From: Treponema sp.
GTDB taxonomy: Bacteria > Spirochaetota > Spirochaetia > Treponematales > Breznakiellaceae
NCBI GenBank assembly: GCA_031276815.1
Contig: JAISMJ010000055.1
Location: 1 to 34,704, forward strand
DNA: 34,704 bases
Reading direction: 5' to 3'
Positions 15,954-25,037 of this stretch are shown here, piece by piece (the first letter of the stretch is position 1; each line of letters opens with the position of its first letter). A program made the translations under genes and the position numbers. Below the pieces are notes generated by a model that was not told the DNA's origin, searched no databases, and worked only from the letters and a program-made list of their open reading frames with translations.

Positions 15954-17186
15954 ATGACGCGAGAAGACATTATCACGACCGCCTTTGACGTGTGGGGGCG
16001 GCATTGTTACCAATCAATGAGTCTCACTACTATTGCGAAAGCGCTTGACGTTAGTAAGCCCGCCTTGTACCGGCATTTCAAAAACAAAGACGATTTACTC
16101 AACGCCATGTACCGGTACTTTTTTGACGGGTACGCCGCTTTTATCAAACCGTTTTATGATACGGCGCAGGCGAAACAGCGCTATGAACAGATCCTCATCA
16201 TGATACGGGCAATGATAGAGTTTTATGCGCGGAATGAGAATTTTTCTATTTTTTTTCTGACGCACGTCTACGGCACCCGCTCAATGGAGACCATGCGGCG
16301 GCAGCTTCAGGACCGGGGCGTTGATGTGTCGCGGTACCATGCGGAACCCGTGATAATGCGGTTTACTGTCGCTACCCTGACGTTTATCCTTACCCATTTT
16401 CATACGCATCGCAATACCGGCGCGGAAGAGGGCGGGAAAAAGCCCGTTACCGATGAGGACATAAAAAAACTTACCGATGTGACGGTGGAAAAAATTTTGT
16501 ACGGATTGCGGTTTAATAAAGAGACGGTATACTCGCTTGAGTATGAACGTATTGAAAAGGAAGCGGCATCCATACCCGTTGCGGGTGAAGAAAGCGCCCT
16601 CTTGAAAGGCATAGCCGCGGCAATCGCGGAGTCCGGTCCGTGGGACGTCTCAATACAAGAGATAGCGCAAAAATCGGGTTTATCGAAAAGTTCTTTGTAT
16701 TGCCATTTTGAAAATAAGCGCGATATGATCATGAGTTTCTTTATGAACGAATTTGAGCGGATCATTGCTTTTGCGGAAGAAGGAAAACGTTTGTCTAACA
16801 AACCCGAAGAGCAGTTGTATAGTATCATGAGCGTTATCGCATCGTATTTTCATGTGATGCCGGATATTCTTTCAGCCATGGATTGGCTGAAAATGAGAAA
16901 AATACTCCCTCCGTTAGAAACGCGGAACCGGTATAGTGATTTCGGCGCGTCCCATTTTTCCGGTCTTTTTTCACAGATAATCCCCGAAAATGACTATGCT
17001 TCATTAACGCATCGTCTGATATTTTTCTTAATTGTACATACCCTCATGTCGGGGGGGGGGGGGGGTACTTTGGATTGCGAGAGGAAAGAATATGAGGATT
17101 TCTCAACATTGGATACTAATAACCTTCGTATATTGTACAGGTTTATTACTTTAGGCATTGATGTAAGCTGCGCGTATGCGGGCTAA
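15954..17186 (+). CDS. Double TetR-type regulator (two TetR_N domains in one 410-aa chain)
   Basis: Residues 1-60 form a TetR DNA-binding domain (MSLTTIAKALDVSKPALYRH then FKNKDDLL). A helical segment follows. Residues about 211-270 hold a second one (VSIQEIAQKSGLSKSSLYCH then FENKRDMI) with its own helical C-terminal part. TetR proteins are usually about 200 residues and act as dimers, so this is a tandem fusion of two complete units. A run of 15 G (17051-17065) encodes Gly 367-371; loss or gain of one base would replace or cut off the last 40 residues. The gene sits at the head of the tolC-adaptor-RND operon, with a palindromic operator overlapping its start, so it probably represses itself and the pump genes. 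Confidence 0.88.
   Translation: MTREDIITTAFDVWGRHCYQSMSLTTIAKALDVSKPALYRHFKNKDDLLNAMYRYFFDGYAAFIKPFYDTAQAKQRYEQILIMIRAMIEFYARNENFSIFFLTHVYGTRSMETMRRQLQDRGVDVSRYHAEPVIMRFTVATLTFILTHFHTHRNTGAEEGGKKPVTDEDIKKLTDVTVEKILYGLRFNKETVYSLEYERIEKEAASIPVAGEESALLKGIAAAIAESGPWDVSIQEIAQKSGLSKSSLYCHFENKRDMIMSFFMNEFERIIAFAEEGKRLSNKPEEQLYSIMSVIASYFHVMPDILSAMDWLKMRKILPPLETRNRYSDFGASHFSGLFSQIIPENDYASLTHRLIFFLIVHTLMSGGGGGTLDCERKEYEDFSTLDTNNLRILYRFITLGIDVSCAYAG
17051..17065 (+). repeat. Homopolymeric G tract (15 G) inside the TetR coding region
   Basis: Fifteen consecutive G encode Gly 367-371 of the double TetR. One base more gives ten altered codons and then TGA; one base fewer gives a longer wrong tail ending at a TAG. 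Poly-G tracts of this kind mediate slipped-strand phase variation in treponemes and other bacteria. The exact length in a draft assembly may be unreliable. Confidence 0.85.
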
Positions 17187-17215
17187 CGGCGGATGATCGC
17201 GAATGGTCGTCTGTC

Positions 17216-17237
17216 TCGCATTTACGAGTAAATGCGA
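17216..17237 (+). promoter_or_regulatory. Perfect 22-bp palindrome between tetR and tolC
   Basis: TCGCATTTAC-GA-GTAAATGCGA is a perfect dyad located 60 bp before the tolC start. Its half-site differs from that in front of the TetR gene. It could be the target of the second TetR domain or of another regulator. Confidence 0.6.
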
Positions 17238-17296
17238 TGTTATATGGATGTGCGGTTCGGCATAGAGTGCGTTCCGCATGGACAAAGGGAGCGTCT

Positions 17297-18730
17297 ATGA
17301 AAAGACGGAGAACGGCGAGCGTACAGTATGCGTATGTATTGCTCTTTTTACAAACGGTGTGTTTACAACCGGCGCATGTTTTTGGACAGGAAGATGTTCC
17401 TGATTCAAGCGAATCAACTGTGGAGACGAGGCGGATATCGCTGGAAGAAGCGGTGGCTTTGGCGGTCAAAAACAACCTGAGTTTGCAATCGTCCGCAGTG
17501 AGCGTGGATACCAAAAAGCGGAAACAGGATACCGCGTGGAACGTGTTTATCCCCACCGCTGATATACGCGGAACAATAGGGCGGCAGAATATCGGTACAA
17601 CGCAGACCGTTGGCCCCATGACGATCGAACTCGATCCTATGTGGCTCATTCAGGGCAACCTGTCATTATCCCTCCAACTGAACGCCGCGGTATTTGAAGA
17701 CATAAAAAATACCAAGCTTGATTATGAGAGCGGTCTTATCAGTTTCGCAAAGGCAAAGACCCAGTTAGAGCGGGATATACGGAAGGCGTACTACAATATT
17801 CTTCTGGTGCGGGAAAATATCACGCTCAAACAAGAGAGTTACGCCGCGGCGGAGCGGCAGGAAACCACGGCGCGGGCGAATTACCGCGCGGGGCTTGTGC
17901 CTGAATTGAGTCTTTTGCAGGCGCAGGTTGCCAAAGAAAACTTAAAGCCGGAAATCGACGAGCTTGAAAACAATTACAAGATGCTGCTTGCGAATTTCGC
18001 TCTGTATGTGGGGATGCCCTACGATACTGTATTTGAGCTTGAGCCGCTCGATATATCCGTAGATTTTATTGCCATGGACATAAAAAACCTTATTAATCAG
18101 GCGGCTAACGGTAAACCTGACATATTGGAAATCAAACAGCAGATACGGCTGCTGGAAAGTACGCGCAAGAAAACATGGTATCAACTATACACGCCGACCC
18201 TTTCCCTGTCATGGAATATGGACCCTACGTGGCATGGAGATCTCTTTAACAACCCTCAATTCGAGTCAAATATATGGAAAGCCCAATCGTCCGGTATGTT
18301 CAGCTTTACCCTCGCGTTCCGTCTAAACGGGTTTCTCCCCTGGGGAACCGAGCGGCAAGGACTGAAAGACCTTGATAACGGCATCAAGACCGCCAATATA
18401 GGGCTTGCTCAGGCGGTACAAGGCGCCGAAATGGAAGTATACAATACCATCCTTTCGTTGCGGAAGGCGCAGGTCTCTATTGAAGCCCTGCAAAAAACCG
18501 TGGATTTGGCGGAACGCTCGTATCGAGCAACGGAGCAAGCCTATGGAGCCGGTCTGCAAAGTCTTTTAGATGTGCAGAACGCGCGGGATCAGCTTAGTCA
18601 GTCGCGTTTGGGACTGTTAGCCCAGCATTATACCTATATGTTGGGACTTATTGATCTTGAGTATGTTACAGGCGTTCCATTCGGAACGCTTTCAAGCGCA
18701 GTTGACCAAACTGTTGAAAGTGAGAAGTAA
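17297..18730 (+). CDS. TolC-family outer-membrane efflux protein (477 aa)
   Basis: This is the outer-membrane channel of a tripartite efflux pump. The start at 17297 is chosen because GGGAG lies 5 nt upstream and the product then begins with a classic signal peptide (MKRRRTAS, hydrophobic core, AHVFGQ). A start at 17237 would add 20 polar residues. The mature protein shows the duplicated TolC helical pattern: ISLEEAVALAVKNNLSLQSS, long amphipathic helices with KAYYNILLVRENI, and AYGAGLQSLLDVQNARDQL in the second repeat. It lies 1 nt upstream of the adaptor gene. Confidence 0.9.
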   Translation: MKRRRTASVQYAYVLLFLQTVCLQPAHVFGQEDVPDSSESTVETRRISLEEAVALAVKNNLSLQSSAVSVDTKKRKQDTAWNVFIPTADIRGTIGRQNIGTTQTVGPMTIELDPMWLIQGNLSLSLQLNAAVFEDIKNTKLDYESGLISFAKAKTQLERDIRKAYYNILLVRENITLKQESYAAAERQETTARANYRAGLVPELSLLQAQVAKENLKPEIDELENNYKMLLANFALYVGMPYDTVFELEPLDISVDFIAMDIKNLINQAANGKPDILEIKQQIRLLESTRKKTWYQLYTPTLSLSWNMDPTWHGDLFNNPQFESNIWKAQSSGMFSFTLAFRLNGFLPWGTERQGLKDLDNGIKTANIGLAQAVQGAEMEVYNTILSLRKAQVSIEALQKTVDLAERSYRATEQAYGAGLQSLLDVQNARDQLSQSRLGLLAQHYTYMLGLIDLEYVTGVPFGTLSSAVDQTVESEK

Positions 18731-18731
18731 T

Positions 18732-19685
18732 ATGAAAAGGAATAGTAGTATATATGCGATAGCGGCGTTGGCTGTACTGTTTGCAGGCTGCGCTAACGCA
18801 AAAGAGAAGAACGCCGGCAATCAGGCTGCCGAAGTTGAGACGGCTGTGGAAAAGCCGGTGTTCGCCGTGAACACGGCGACGGCCGTTCAAGGAGAAATAA
18901 GCGATTACCTCGCCCTTTCAGGCGATATTATTTCCGGTTCTACGGTGGATGTGTATTCCGATGTAGCGGGTAAGGTTACTCGCCTGTATGTTTCGATTGG
19001 AAGCCGTGTCAGCAGAAATCAGGCGATTGCCGCGGTTGACCCGTCCAAACCCGGCATGACCTATGTTCCGGGCATAGTCCGCGCGCCCATAGCGGGAACC
19101 GTCGTGGCGCTGCCCGCGCAGGTCGGTATGACCGTTGCGCAATCCGTACCTCTTGCGCGTATCGCGGCGGGCGGCGCTCTTGAGACGAGGGTGTACGTTG
19201 CGGAACGCTTTATTTCGAAAATTGCCCTGAACCAATCATGTGAAATTCTCTTGGACGCCTATCCGGGTGAGCTGTTTAAGGGCAGCGTTACGGAGATAAG
19301 TCCGGTTGTTGACCCCGCATCGCGTACTATGGAAGTGAAGATCAATGTGAGTAATTCCGGCTCAAAATTGAAAGCGGGCATGTTTGCCAAAGTACGGATC
19401 GTCACTGAGAAAAAAAGTAATATCGTGAAAATTCCCGCAACGGCTTTAGTTTCCCGTTTTGGGGAGGATTACGTGTTTACAACAGCGACGGATCCGGAAG
19501 ACCCCGCGTTCATGGTTGCGAAGAAGACTATCGTAACGCCGGGCATTTTAGTGGATAACGTGCTTGAAATACAGGAAGGACTTACGCCCGATCAGGAAGT
19601 CATCGTGAAGGGGCAGAGTATGCTGAATGACGGTTCCCGTATCAATGTGGTTGAACACGTCCAACCTCTGGAAAGCGGTGAATAA
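18732..19685 (+). CDS. RND efflux periplasmic adaptor lipoprotein (317 aa)
   Basis: This is the HlyD/AcrA-type membrane fusion subunit linking the RND pump to TolC. The ATG at 18732 gives a lipoprotein signal (KRNSSIYAIAALAVLFAGC) with the lipobox LFAGC; a start at 18651 inside tolC is unlikely. The barrel-sandwich (lipoyl-like) halves are VDVYSDVAGKVTRLYVSIGS and GIVRAPIAGTVVALPAQVGM. The beta-barrel follows (VYVAERFISKIALNQSCEIL, VSPVVDPASRTMEVK-like). At about 317 residues it lacks the long helical hairpin of AcrA, a short adaptor form common outside Proteobacteria. Confidence 0.92.
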   Translation: MKRNSSIYAIAALAVLFAGCANAKEKNAGNQAAEVETAVEKPVFAVNTATAVQGEISDYLALSGDIISGSTVDVYSDVAGKVTRLYVSIGSRVSRNQAIAAVDPSKPGMTYVPGIVRAPIAGTVVALPAQVGMTVAQSVPLARIAAGGALETRVYVAERFISKIALNQSCEILLDAYPGELFKGSVTEISPVVDPASRTMEVKINVSNSGSKLKAGMFAKVRIVTEKKSNIVKIPATALVSRFGEDYVFTTATDPEDPAFMVAKKTIVTPGILVDNVLEIQEGLTPDQEVIVKGQSMLNDGSRINVVEHVQPLESGE

Positions 19686-19715
19686 AACCGTACCGTACTA
19701 CTATAGGAGCTATGT

Positions 19716-22700
19716 GTGAGTATTGCAAAGTCCGTAGTCGGACGACCGACTACTATTTTTATTATATTTGTCTTGCTTATCGGACTCGGGCTTTTTGCCC
19801 TTATCAACTTGCCGATTGATCTGACGCCGGAAATCAACCCTCCGTACCTTCTGGTTATGACAACGTACGCCGGAGCGGGACCTGAAGAAGTGGAACGAAG
19901 CGTTACGCGCCCGCTGGAAGCCGTCTTGTCGGGCGTTTCGAGTCTTGAAGAGGTAACTTCAACGTCATCAAAAGGCTCAAGCACGATTTTTATGGAGTTT
20001 ACCTATGGTACCGATTTGACGGATGCGTCAAACTCGGTGAGGGATGCGCTTGAGCGGGTACGGAACTACCTCCCGACCGGCGTAGATACCCCCATGATCT
20101 TGAAACTTAATCCATCCATGATGCCGATCTTGGGACTCATGGTAACCGGTAACCGTACGCCGGAAGAATTGAGGGAGATCGCGGAAAACACCATTGTACC
20201 GCGTATTGAACAGACCCCGGGCGTCGCCACGGCAAGCGTGAGCGGCGGACGCGAAAAAATCATCCGTATAGAAATCCCGCAGAGCAGGCTTGAGGCGTAT
20301 AATCTAACCGTCACGCAGCTCCAGCAGATGATTGCGTCTCAAAACAGACAGACCGCGGCGGGAAGCATTACAGACGGCGGGCTGTCCTATATTTTGACCA
20401 CTATGGGCGAGTACGCCTCTCTTGACGAAATCCGCAATACGGTGATTTCCTACAAAGGCGGCGGCGCGGTAAACGGACAGGTTGAGATGCCCCGCAGCGT
20501 ATACCTCCGCGATATAGCCAATGTGTTTGAAAGTTTCCGTGATGAAACGAGCATCGTGCTGGTAAACGGCGTTCCGGCGGTACAGCTTTCCGTACAAAAG
20601 CAGAGCGGGAAAAATTCCGTACAAACGGCGAAAGCGCTGCGAGAGCGGCTTACCCGCATCTCTCAAGAAATCCCTCAAGATATTAAGATTACCGAACTAT
20701 TTAATACGACGGATATGATTGAAAACTCCATTAGTCAGGTAACTTCTACCGCAATTTCAGGCGGTTTGCTTGCTATTATTATTCTTTTCATATTTTTGCG
20801 TTCTATAAAGCCAACCCTGATCATCGGCATCAGTATTCCGGTATCGATCGTCATTACGCTTATGTTCATGTACTTCGCGGGGCTTACGCTGAATCTTATG
20901 ACGCTGGCTGGCTTGGTGCTCGGCGTCGGTATGCTGGTGGATAACTCCATTGTTATTCTGGAAAACATCTATCATTATCGTGAAAAAGGGGCGAAGCTCC
21001 ATTCCGCGGCGATACTCGGCACATCGGAAATGCTGACCGCCATCATCGCGTCAACGCTTACGACGGTCTGCGTATTCGCGCCACTGGTGATGTTCCAAGA
21101 CTTACTTGAAATGGCGGGCGAACTCTTTGCCGGACTTGCGTTTACCATTGTTATCTCTTTGGCGATTTCGCTGTTTGTCGCTATGGTATTGGTGCCGGTG
21201 CTTTCAAGCCATTATTTCCCGCTTGTTACCCGCAAGCAAAAACCGCTGCGCGGTCCTCTTGCGGTTATAGACAAGGCTTTTGATACGTTCTTTAAGTCTC
21301 TGGATAACGCCTACCGTAAAGCGGTTGATAGGGTGCTGAGGCACAAACTCATCGTTATCGCCTTTCTGCTGCTTCTGTTTGTAGGAAGTATCCTGATGAT
21401 ACCGGTAATCGGGTGGCAGTTCATGCCCGAACAGACCGCGGATTCGGTAACGGTAAACGTTACGCTTCCTATGGGAACGCCTCTTGCCGAAACCGAATCG
21501 ACATTGCTACAGTTGCAGACTATCGTTGAGAAAGAAATACAGGGCTATGACCGGCTGATGCTTAACGCGGGCGGCGGCGGCATGATGAGCAGCGGCAATA
21601 GCAACTCCGGATCGCTACGCATCAATTTATTGGACTATGAAGAGCGTATCGACAGCGCCGATGACATTAAGGCGAAGATACGCCGGCATTTCAATGAATT
21701 TCCCGGCGTTATTATATCGTTTTCGCAAAGCGGCGGTATGATGGCAGGCGGCGGAAATCCTGTTGATATTATTCTCAGATGCGATGATCTCGTGAAAGGG
21801 AAAGGCATAGCCGAACAAATATCGGAGGTTCTTAAAACCATTCCTGACATACGGGAAACTACTATTTCCCTTTCGGACGGACTGCCGCAAATTGAAATCG
21901 AAATCGACCGGGAACGGCTCTATTCGTTGGGGTTAAATACCTATACTGTGGGAAATGAAATAAAAGCGGCGGTTGACGGACTTATCGCAACCAGCTACAA
22001 ATCGGGCGGTAATGATTACGACGTGATCCTCATTCTTGCGGAGGCGGATCGCAACGCCCTGCCTGAATTGGATCAACTATTTGTAACCAGCCAAATAGCG
22101 GGACGTGTGCCACTTTCCAATTTCGCTTCGTATAAAAAAGGGACAGGACCTCTTTCCATTGATCGGGAAAACCAGAGCCGCGTTATCCATGTTACCGCAA
22201 GCGTGGACCCCGGAACAAAGCTCAATATGCTGGAAGAAAAGGTCAGGGCGGAAATTACCAGATCGATTCCCAATGAAAATGACGTGGTTATAGAGTATGC
22301 GGGCGATAGCTCGGAAATGGTGGATCTCATGCAAAAATTCGTTCTGATCGTGCTTGTGGCGGTTTTTTTAGTATTCGGCGTTATGGCGAGTCTCTTTGAA
22401 TCCTTTGCGGACCCGTTCATTGTTATCTTCACGATTCCGCTATCGATGATCGGTATCGTTGCGATTTATTTCATAACCGGAGAAATGTTTAACGTGTTCA
22501 CCGCCGTTGGACTGTTGGTTCTGGTGGGCGTTATTGTGAACAACGGCATCGTGTTGGTTGACTATACGAATCTCCTGCGTAAACGGGGATATTCTCTCCA
22601 CGAAGCCTGCGTTGAGGCTGCCGGCAACCGCCTGCGTCCCATACTCATGTCAACCTTAACCACCATCATCGGTCTTATTCCCATGGCGTTCTTTCCCGGC

Positions 22701-22988
22701 GAAGGCTCTGAAATGGTCGGACCCATTGGCAAAACCGTATTTGGCGGTCTTTCCTTCGGTACTTTGATGACCCTCTTCCTCATGCCCGCGATTTACGCTA
22801 TTATCAATAAACGTTCCGATGCGCGGAGGGCAAAAGCCGAAGCCCGCAGGGAACGCATTGCGGCGGGTCTTACCAAAAAGCAGGCGAAGGCGGCCCAAGC
22901 GGCGGCTTCCATACATACGGGAGGCGGACAACGATTGCTTGATAGTCATAATTTTGACAATTCCGTGTTTAAGGGAGGAGAATTGTGA
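19716..22988 (+). CDS. RND-family efflux pump (HAE1/AcrB type, 1090 aa)
   Basis: This is a proton-driven inner-membrane exporter. The GTG start follows AGGAG by 6 nt. It shows the duplicated RND plan: first transmembrane segment after SIAKSVVGRPTTIFI, a periplasmic loop, helices including GLLAIIILFIFLRSI, the motif GMLVDNSIVILENIYHYREK, a second periplasmic loop, and the second helical bundle with VGVIVNNGIVLVDYTN and RPILMSTLTTIIGLIPM. In AcrB the first motif carries two Asp (DD); here it is DN, as in many HAE1 homologues. Glycine- and serine-rich insertions (AGGGGMMSSGNSNSGS, FSQSGGMMAGGG) lie in the second loop. A basic C-terminal tail ends 4 bp into the next gene. The substrate is unknown. 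Confidence 0.95.
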   Translation: MSIAKSVVGRPTTIFIIFVLLIGLGLFALINLPIDLTPEINPPYLLVMTTYAGAGPEEVERSVTRPLEAVLSGVSSLEEVTSTSSKGSSTIFMEFTYGTDLTDASNSVRDALERVRNYLPTGVDTPMILKLNPSMMPILGLMVTGNRTPEELREIAENTIVPRIEQTPGVATASVSGGREKIIRIEIPQSRLEAYNLTVTQLQQMIASQNRQTAAGSITDGGLSYILTTMGEYASLDEIRNTVISYKGGGAVNGQVEMPRSVYLRDIANVFESFRDETSIVLVNGVPAVQLSVQKQSGKNSVQTAKALRERLTRISQEIPQDIKITELFNTTDMIENSISQVTSTAISGGLLAIIILFIFLRSIKPTLIIGISIPVSIVITLMFMYFAGLTLNLMTLAGLVLGVGMLVDNSIVILENIYHYREKGAKLHSAAILGTSEMLTAIIASTLTTVCVFAPLVMFQDLLEMAGELFAGLAFTIVISLAISLFVAMVLVPVLSSHYFPLVTRKQKPLRGPLAVIDKAFDTFFKSLDNAYRKAVDRVLRHKLIVIAFLLLLFVGSILMIPVIGWQFMPEQTADSVTVNVTLPMGTPLAETESTLLQLQTIVEKEIQGYDRLMLNAGGGGMMSSGNSNSGSLRINLLDYEERIDSADDIKAKIRRHFNEFPGVIISFSQSGGMMAGGGNPVDIILRCDDLVKGKGIAEQISEVLKTIPDIRETTISLSDGLPQIEIEIDRERLYSLGLNTYTVGNEIKAAVDGLIATSYKSGGNDYDVILILAEADRNALPELDQLFVTSQIAGRVPLSNFASYKKGTGPLSIDRENQSRVIHVTASVDPGTKLNMLEEKVRAEITRSIPNENDVVIEYAGDSSEMVDLMQKFVLIVLVAVFLVFGVMASLFESFADPFIVIFTIPLSMIGIVAIYFITGEMFNVFTAVGLLVLVGVIVNNGIVLVDYTNLLRKRGYSLHEACVEAAGNRLRPILMSTLTTIIGLIPMAFFPGEGSEMVGPIGKTVFGGLSFGTLMTLFLMPAIYAIINKRSDARRAKAEARRERIAAGLTKKQAKAAQAAASIHTGGGQRLLDSHNFDNSVFKGGEL

Positions 22989-23410
22989 TACGCATTGAAA
23001 TTATTGCCAATCATTCGGTTGAAGAGAACATTTTTGAAGCCTTTCGGCATGAAAAAGCCGCCGCGTATTACACATGGTTTCCGGGTGTTTTTGGTACCGG
23101 CAGGTCTGGTCCCCGCATGGGAGACGCCGTTTGGCCGGAAGAAAACTTTGTGATCGTGGTGTGGTGTGAGGAAGCCGAAGCGGAGCGCATTGAACGCGCC
23201 GTGGCTTCGGTAAAAAAACATTTTCCTGACGAGGGGATCAAACTCTTTAAGATGAGCGACGCTCCGCGTCATGTATACTTGCCCACGCCGGCGGCAGCCG
23301 CAGTAACCGGCGATGCGGCGGCAACCGCCGCAAATCCTGTTGGTACAGCGGAACCGCCGCCTCCCAAACCGAAGCGGACGTATACCGGACCCGAGGGAGA
23401 AAATAGGTAA
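22985..23410 (+). CDS. PII-like, RND-transporter-associated small protein (141 aa)
   Basis: The GTG start overlaps the RND stop (GTGA) behind a strong AGGGAGGAG. The sequence IRIEIIANHSVEENIFEAF, then WFPGVFGTGRSGPRMGDAVW, PEENFVIVVWCEEAEAERIE and FPDEGIKLF matches the PG0541-type, PII/CutA-like proteins found beside RND pumps, thought to be small cytosolic sensors or regulators. The family ends near residue 95. Here a 45-residue tail rich in Ala and Pro (AEPPPPKPKRTY) follows, perhaps a flexible linker. The tight coupling suggests it acts on this pump. Confidence 0.75.
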   Translation: MIRIEIIANHSVEENIFEAFRHEKAAAYYTWFPGVFGTGRSGPRMGDAVWPEENFVIVVWCEEAEAERIERAVASVKKHFPDEGIKLFKMSDAPRHVYLPTPAAAAVTGDAAATAANPVGTAEPPPPKPKRTYTGPEGENR

Positions 23411-23421
23411 GGAGAGAAACA

Positions 23422-24669
23422 ATGAATAGTCACGCATTTGATCATCGTAAATCGTATACGAAACTGCGCGTAACCGGCGCGGATCGCGCGCCGTTGGCAA
23501 ACAAGCGCATCCGCATAGAGCAGCGGCGGCACAGCTTTCTGTTCGGCATAGGCGCATTCGATACGGTAGAGCTTGCCGGCGGCGCTGCCGATGGCAGCCA
23601 TGCGCCGGTCTCCGGGCAGCGCGCGGCGCAGTTGGCAGACCTGTTGGATAAGGTATGCGCGCTGTGTAATTACGCCACGCTGCCCTTTTATTGGGGGCGC
23701 TATGAGCCTGTTCCCGGCAAACCGGACGAGGCGCGTACCATCGCGGCATCGCGGTGGCTCGCGGATCGCGGCATAACCGTTAAAGGACATCCGCTCTGCT
23801 GGCACACGGTTTGCGCGCCATGGCTCATGCGGTACAGCGATAAAGAAATACTGCGCCGGCAGCTCGCCCGCATAGACCGCGAGGTCAGCGCCTTCAAGGG
23901 ACTCATTGATACATGGGACGTACTAAACGAAGGGGTCATCATGCCGGCGTTCAACAAGTACGACAACGCCGTTACCCGTATCTGCAAGATGCTGGGGCGG
24001 GTTGGGCTTATAAAAGAAGTGTTTACCACCGCCCGCAAAGCCAATCCACAGGCAACGCTGATACTCAACGACTTTGATGTTTCAGAAAAATATGAAATTC
24101 TGATAGACGGCTGCCTCCAGGCGGGCGTTCCCATTGACGTCATCGGTATTCAATCCCATCAGCACCAAGGCTATTGGGGCAAAGAAAAACTGCTCGAAAC
24201 GCTTGACCGATATTCTCATTTTGGGCTTCCGATTCATTTTACCGAGAACACCATCATATCCGGCGATCCGATGCCGCCGCACATAGAAGACTTGAACGAC
24301 TGGCAGGTGGATTCATGGCCCAGTACGCCGGACGGCGAGGAACGTCAGGCGCGGGAAGTCGTTGAAATGTACGAAATTCTGTTTGCCCATCCCCGCGTGG
24401 AAGCGATCACTACGTGGGACAGCACGGACGGCAGGTGGCTTAACGCACCGTCCGGTCTTCTGCACAAAGACAACACGCCAAAGCCGGTCTACAACGCGCT
24501 GCTCTCCAAAATCAAGGGCGAATGGCTGACGACAGCCGAAATCACAACCAACGCTCATGGCGAAGCGGAGCTTTTCGGTTTCCGAGGCTGCTATACGGCG
24601 GGCTTCGGCACTCAAACGGCTTCATTCGACGTGGACGGACGATTAGAAACGCCGGTTACGTTTGGCTGA
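23422..24669 (+). CDS. GH10 endo-beta-1,4-xylanase-like protein without signal peptide (415 aa)
   Basis: Family 10 glycosidases cleave xylan chains. Visible landmarks are PFYWGRYEPVPG, GHPLCWHTVCAPW (substrate-binding His region), the acid/base E170 in WDVLNEG, LNDFDV, GIQSHQHQG, the nucleophile E275 in IHFTENT, and TTWDSTDGRWL near the C terminus. The N terminus (MNSHAFDHRKSYTKLRV) has no signal peptide, so the product should be cytoplasmic, unlike most xylanases. The nucleophile motif reads TEN instead of the common TELD. TAAGGAGAG precedes the ATG, 11 nt after the PII-like gene, placing it at the end of the efflux operon. It may act on imported xylo-oligosaccharides. Confidence 0.88.
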   Translation: MNSHAFDHRKSYTKLRVTGADRAPLANKRIRIEQRRHSFLFGIGAFDTVELAGGAADGSHAPVSGQRAAQLADLLDKVCALCNYATLPFYWGRYEPVPGKPDEARTIAASRWLADRGITVKGHPLCWHTVCAPWLMRYSDKEILRRQLARIDREVSAFKGLIDTWDVLNEGVIMPAFNKYDNAVTRICKMLGRVGLIKEVFTTARKANPQATLILNDFDVSEKYEILIDGCLQAGVPIDVIGIQSHQHQGYWGKEKLLETLDRYSHFGLPIHFTENTIISGDPMPPHIEDLNDWQVDSWPSTPDGEERQAREVVEMYEILFAHPRVEAITTWDSTDGRWLNAPSGLLHKDNTPKPVYNALLSKIKGEWLTTAEITTNAHGEAELFGFRGCYTAGFGTQTASFDVDGRLETPVTFG

Positions 24670-25006
24670 TTACGTCCGCGCTTTTGCATGCTTTCTCGCA
24701 TCGGGTCGTACTAGTTGAGTGTGTCCGTCGGCACACGCTCGTTATGCGACCGTTCTAAAAGCGCGGAACGATTCGGCGCACCGGGGAACTCATCCGCTCT
24801 TGAATCAATCTTCAAGGGCATACTCCTTGTCTCATACACTTCATCAAACGCTTCAACGAGCAAAGCTTTCAGTTTCAGAATACTTACATCCGGCGCACAT
24901 TACGAAAGCCTTTTGATTTGTCAAGTAAAACGCGGAGTTATAGGGCTGCAGAAAGACACTGGTTAACAAACCGTCCGCCGGTCATCCTCTCTACTGTCAA
25001 AAGGGA
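24670..25006. other. Gene-free interval between convergent operons
   Basis: No credible gene, RNA or strong terminator is seen in this roughly 340-bp stretch between the rightward efflux operon and the leftward pyr operon. Short open frames have no ribosome site or recognisable protein. A small inverted repeat GTGTG/CACAC lies near 24720-24737. Confidence 0.5.
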
Positions 25007-25033
25007 TAAAAAAGCATAAGCGAGTATTGCTTT
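25007..25033 (-). terminator. Weak intrinsic terminator of the leftward pyr operon
   Basis: Reading leftward after the stop at 25038, AAGCA pairs with TGCTT across an 11-nt loop and is followed directly by a run of six T. The stem is only five bp, so efficiency is uncertain. Confidence 0.35.
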
Positions 25034-25037
25034 CCGG

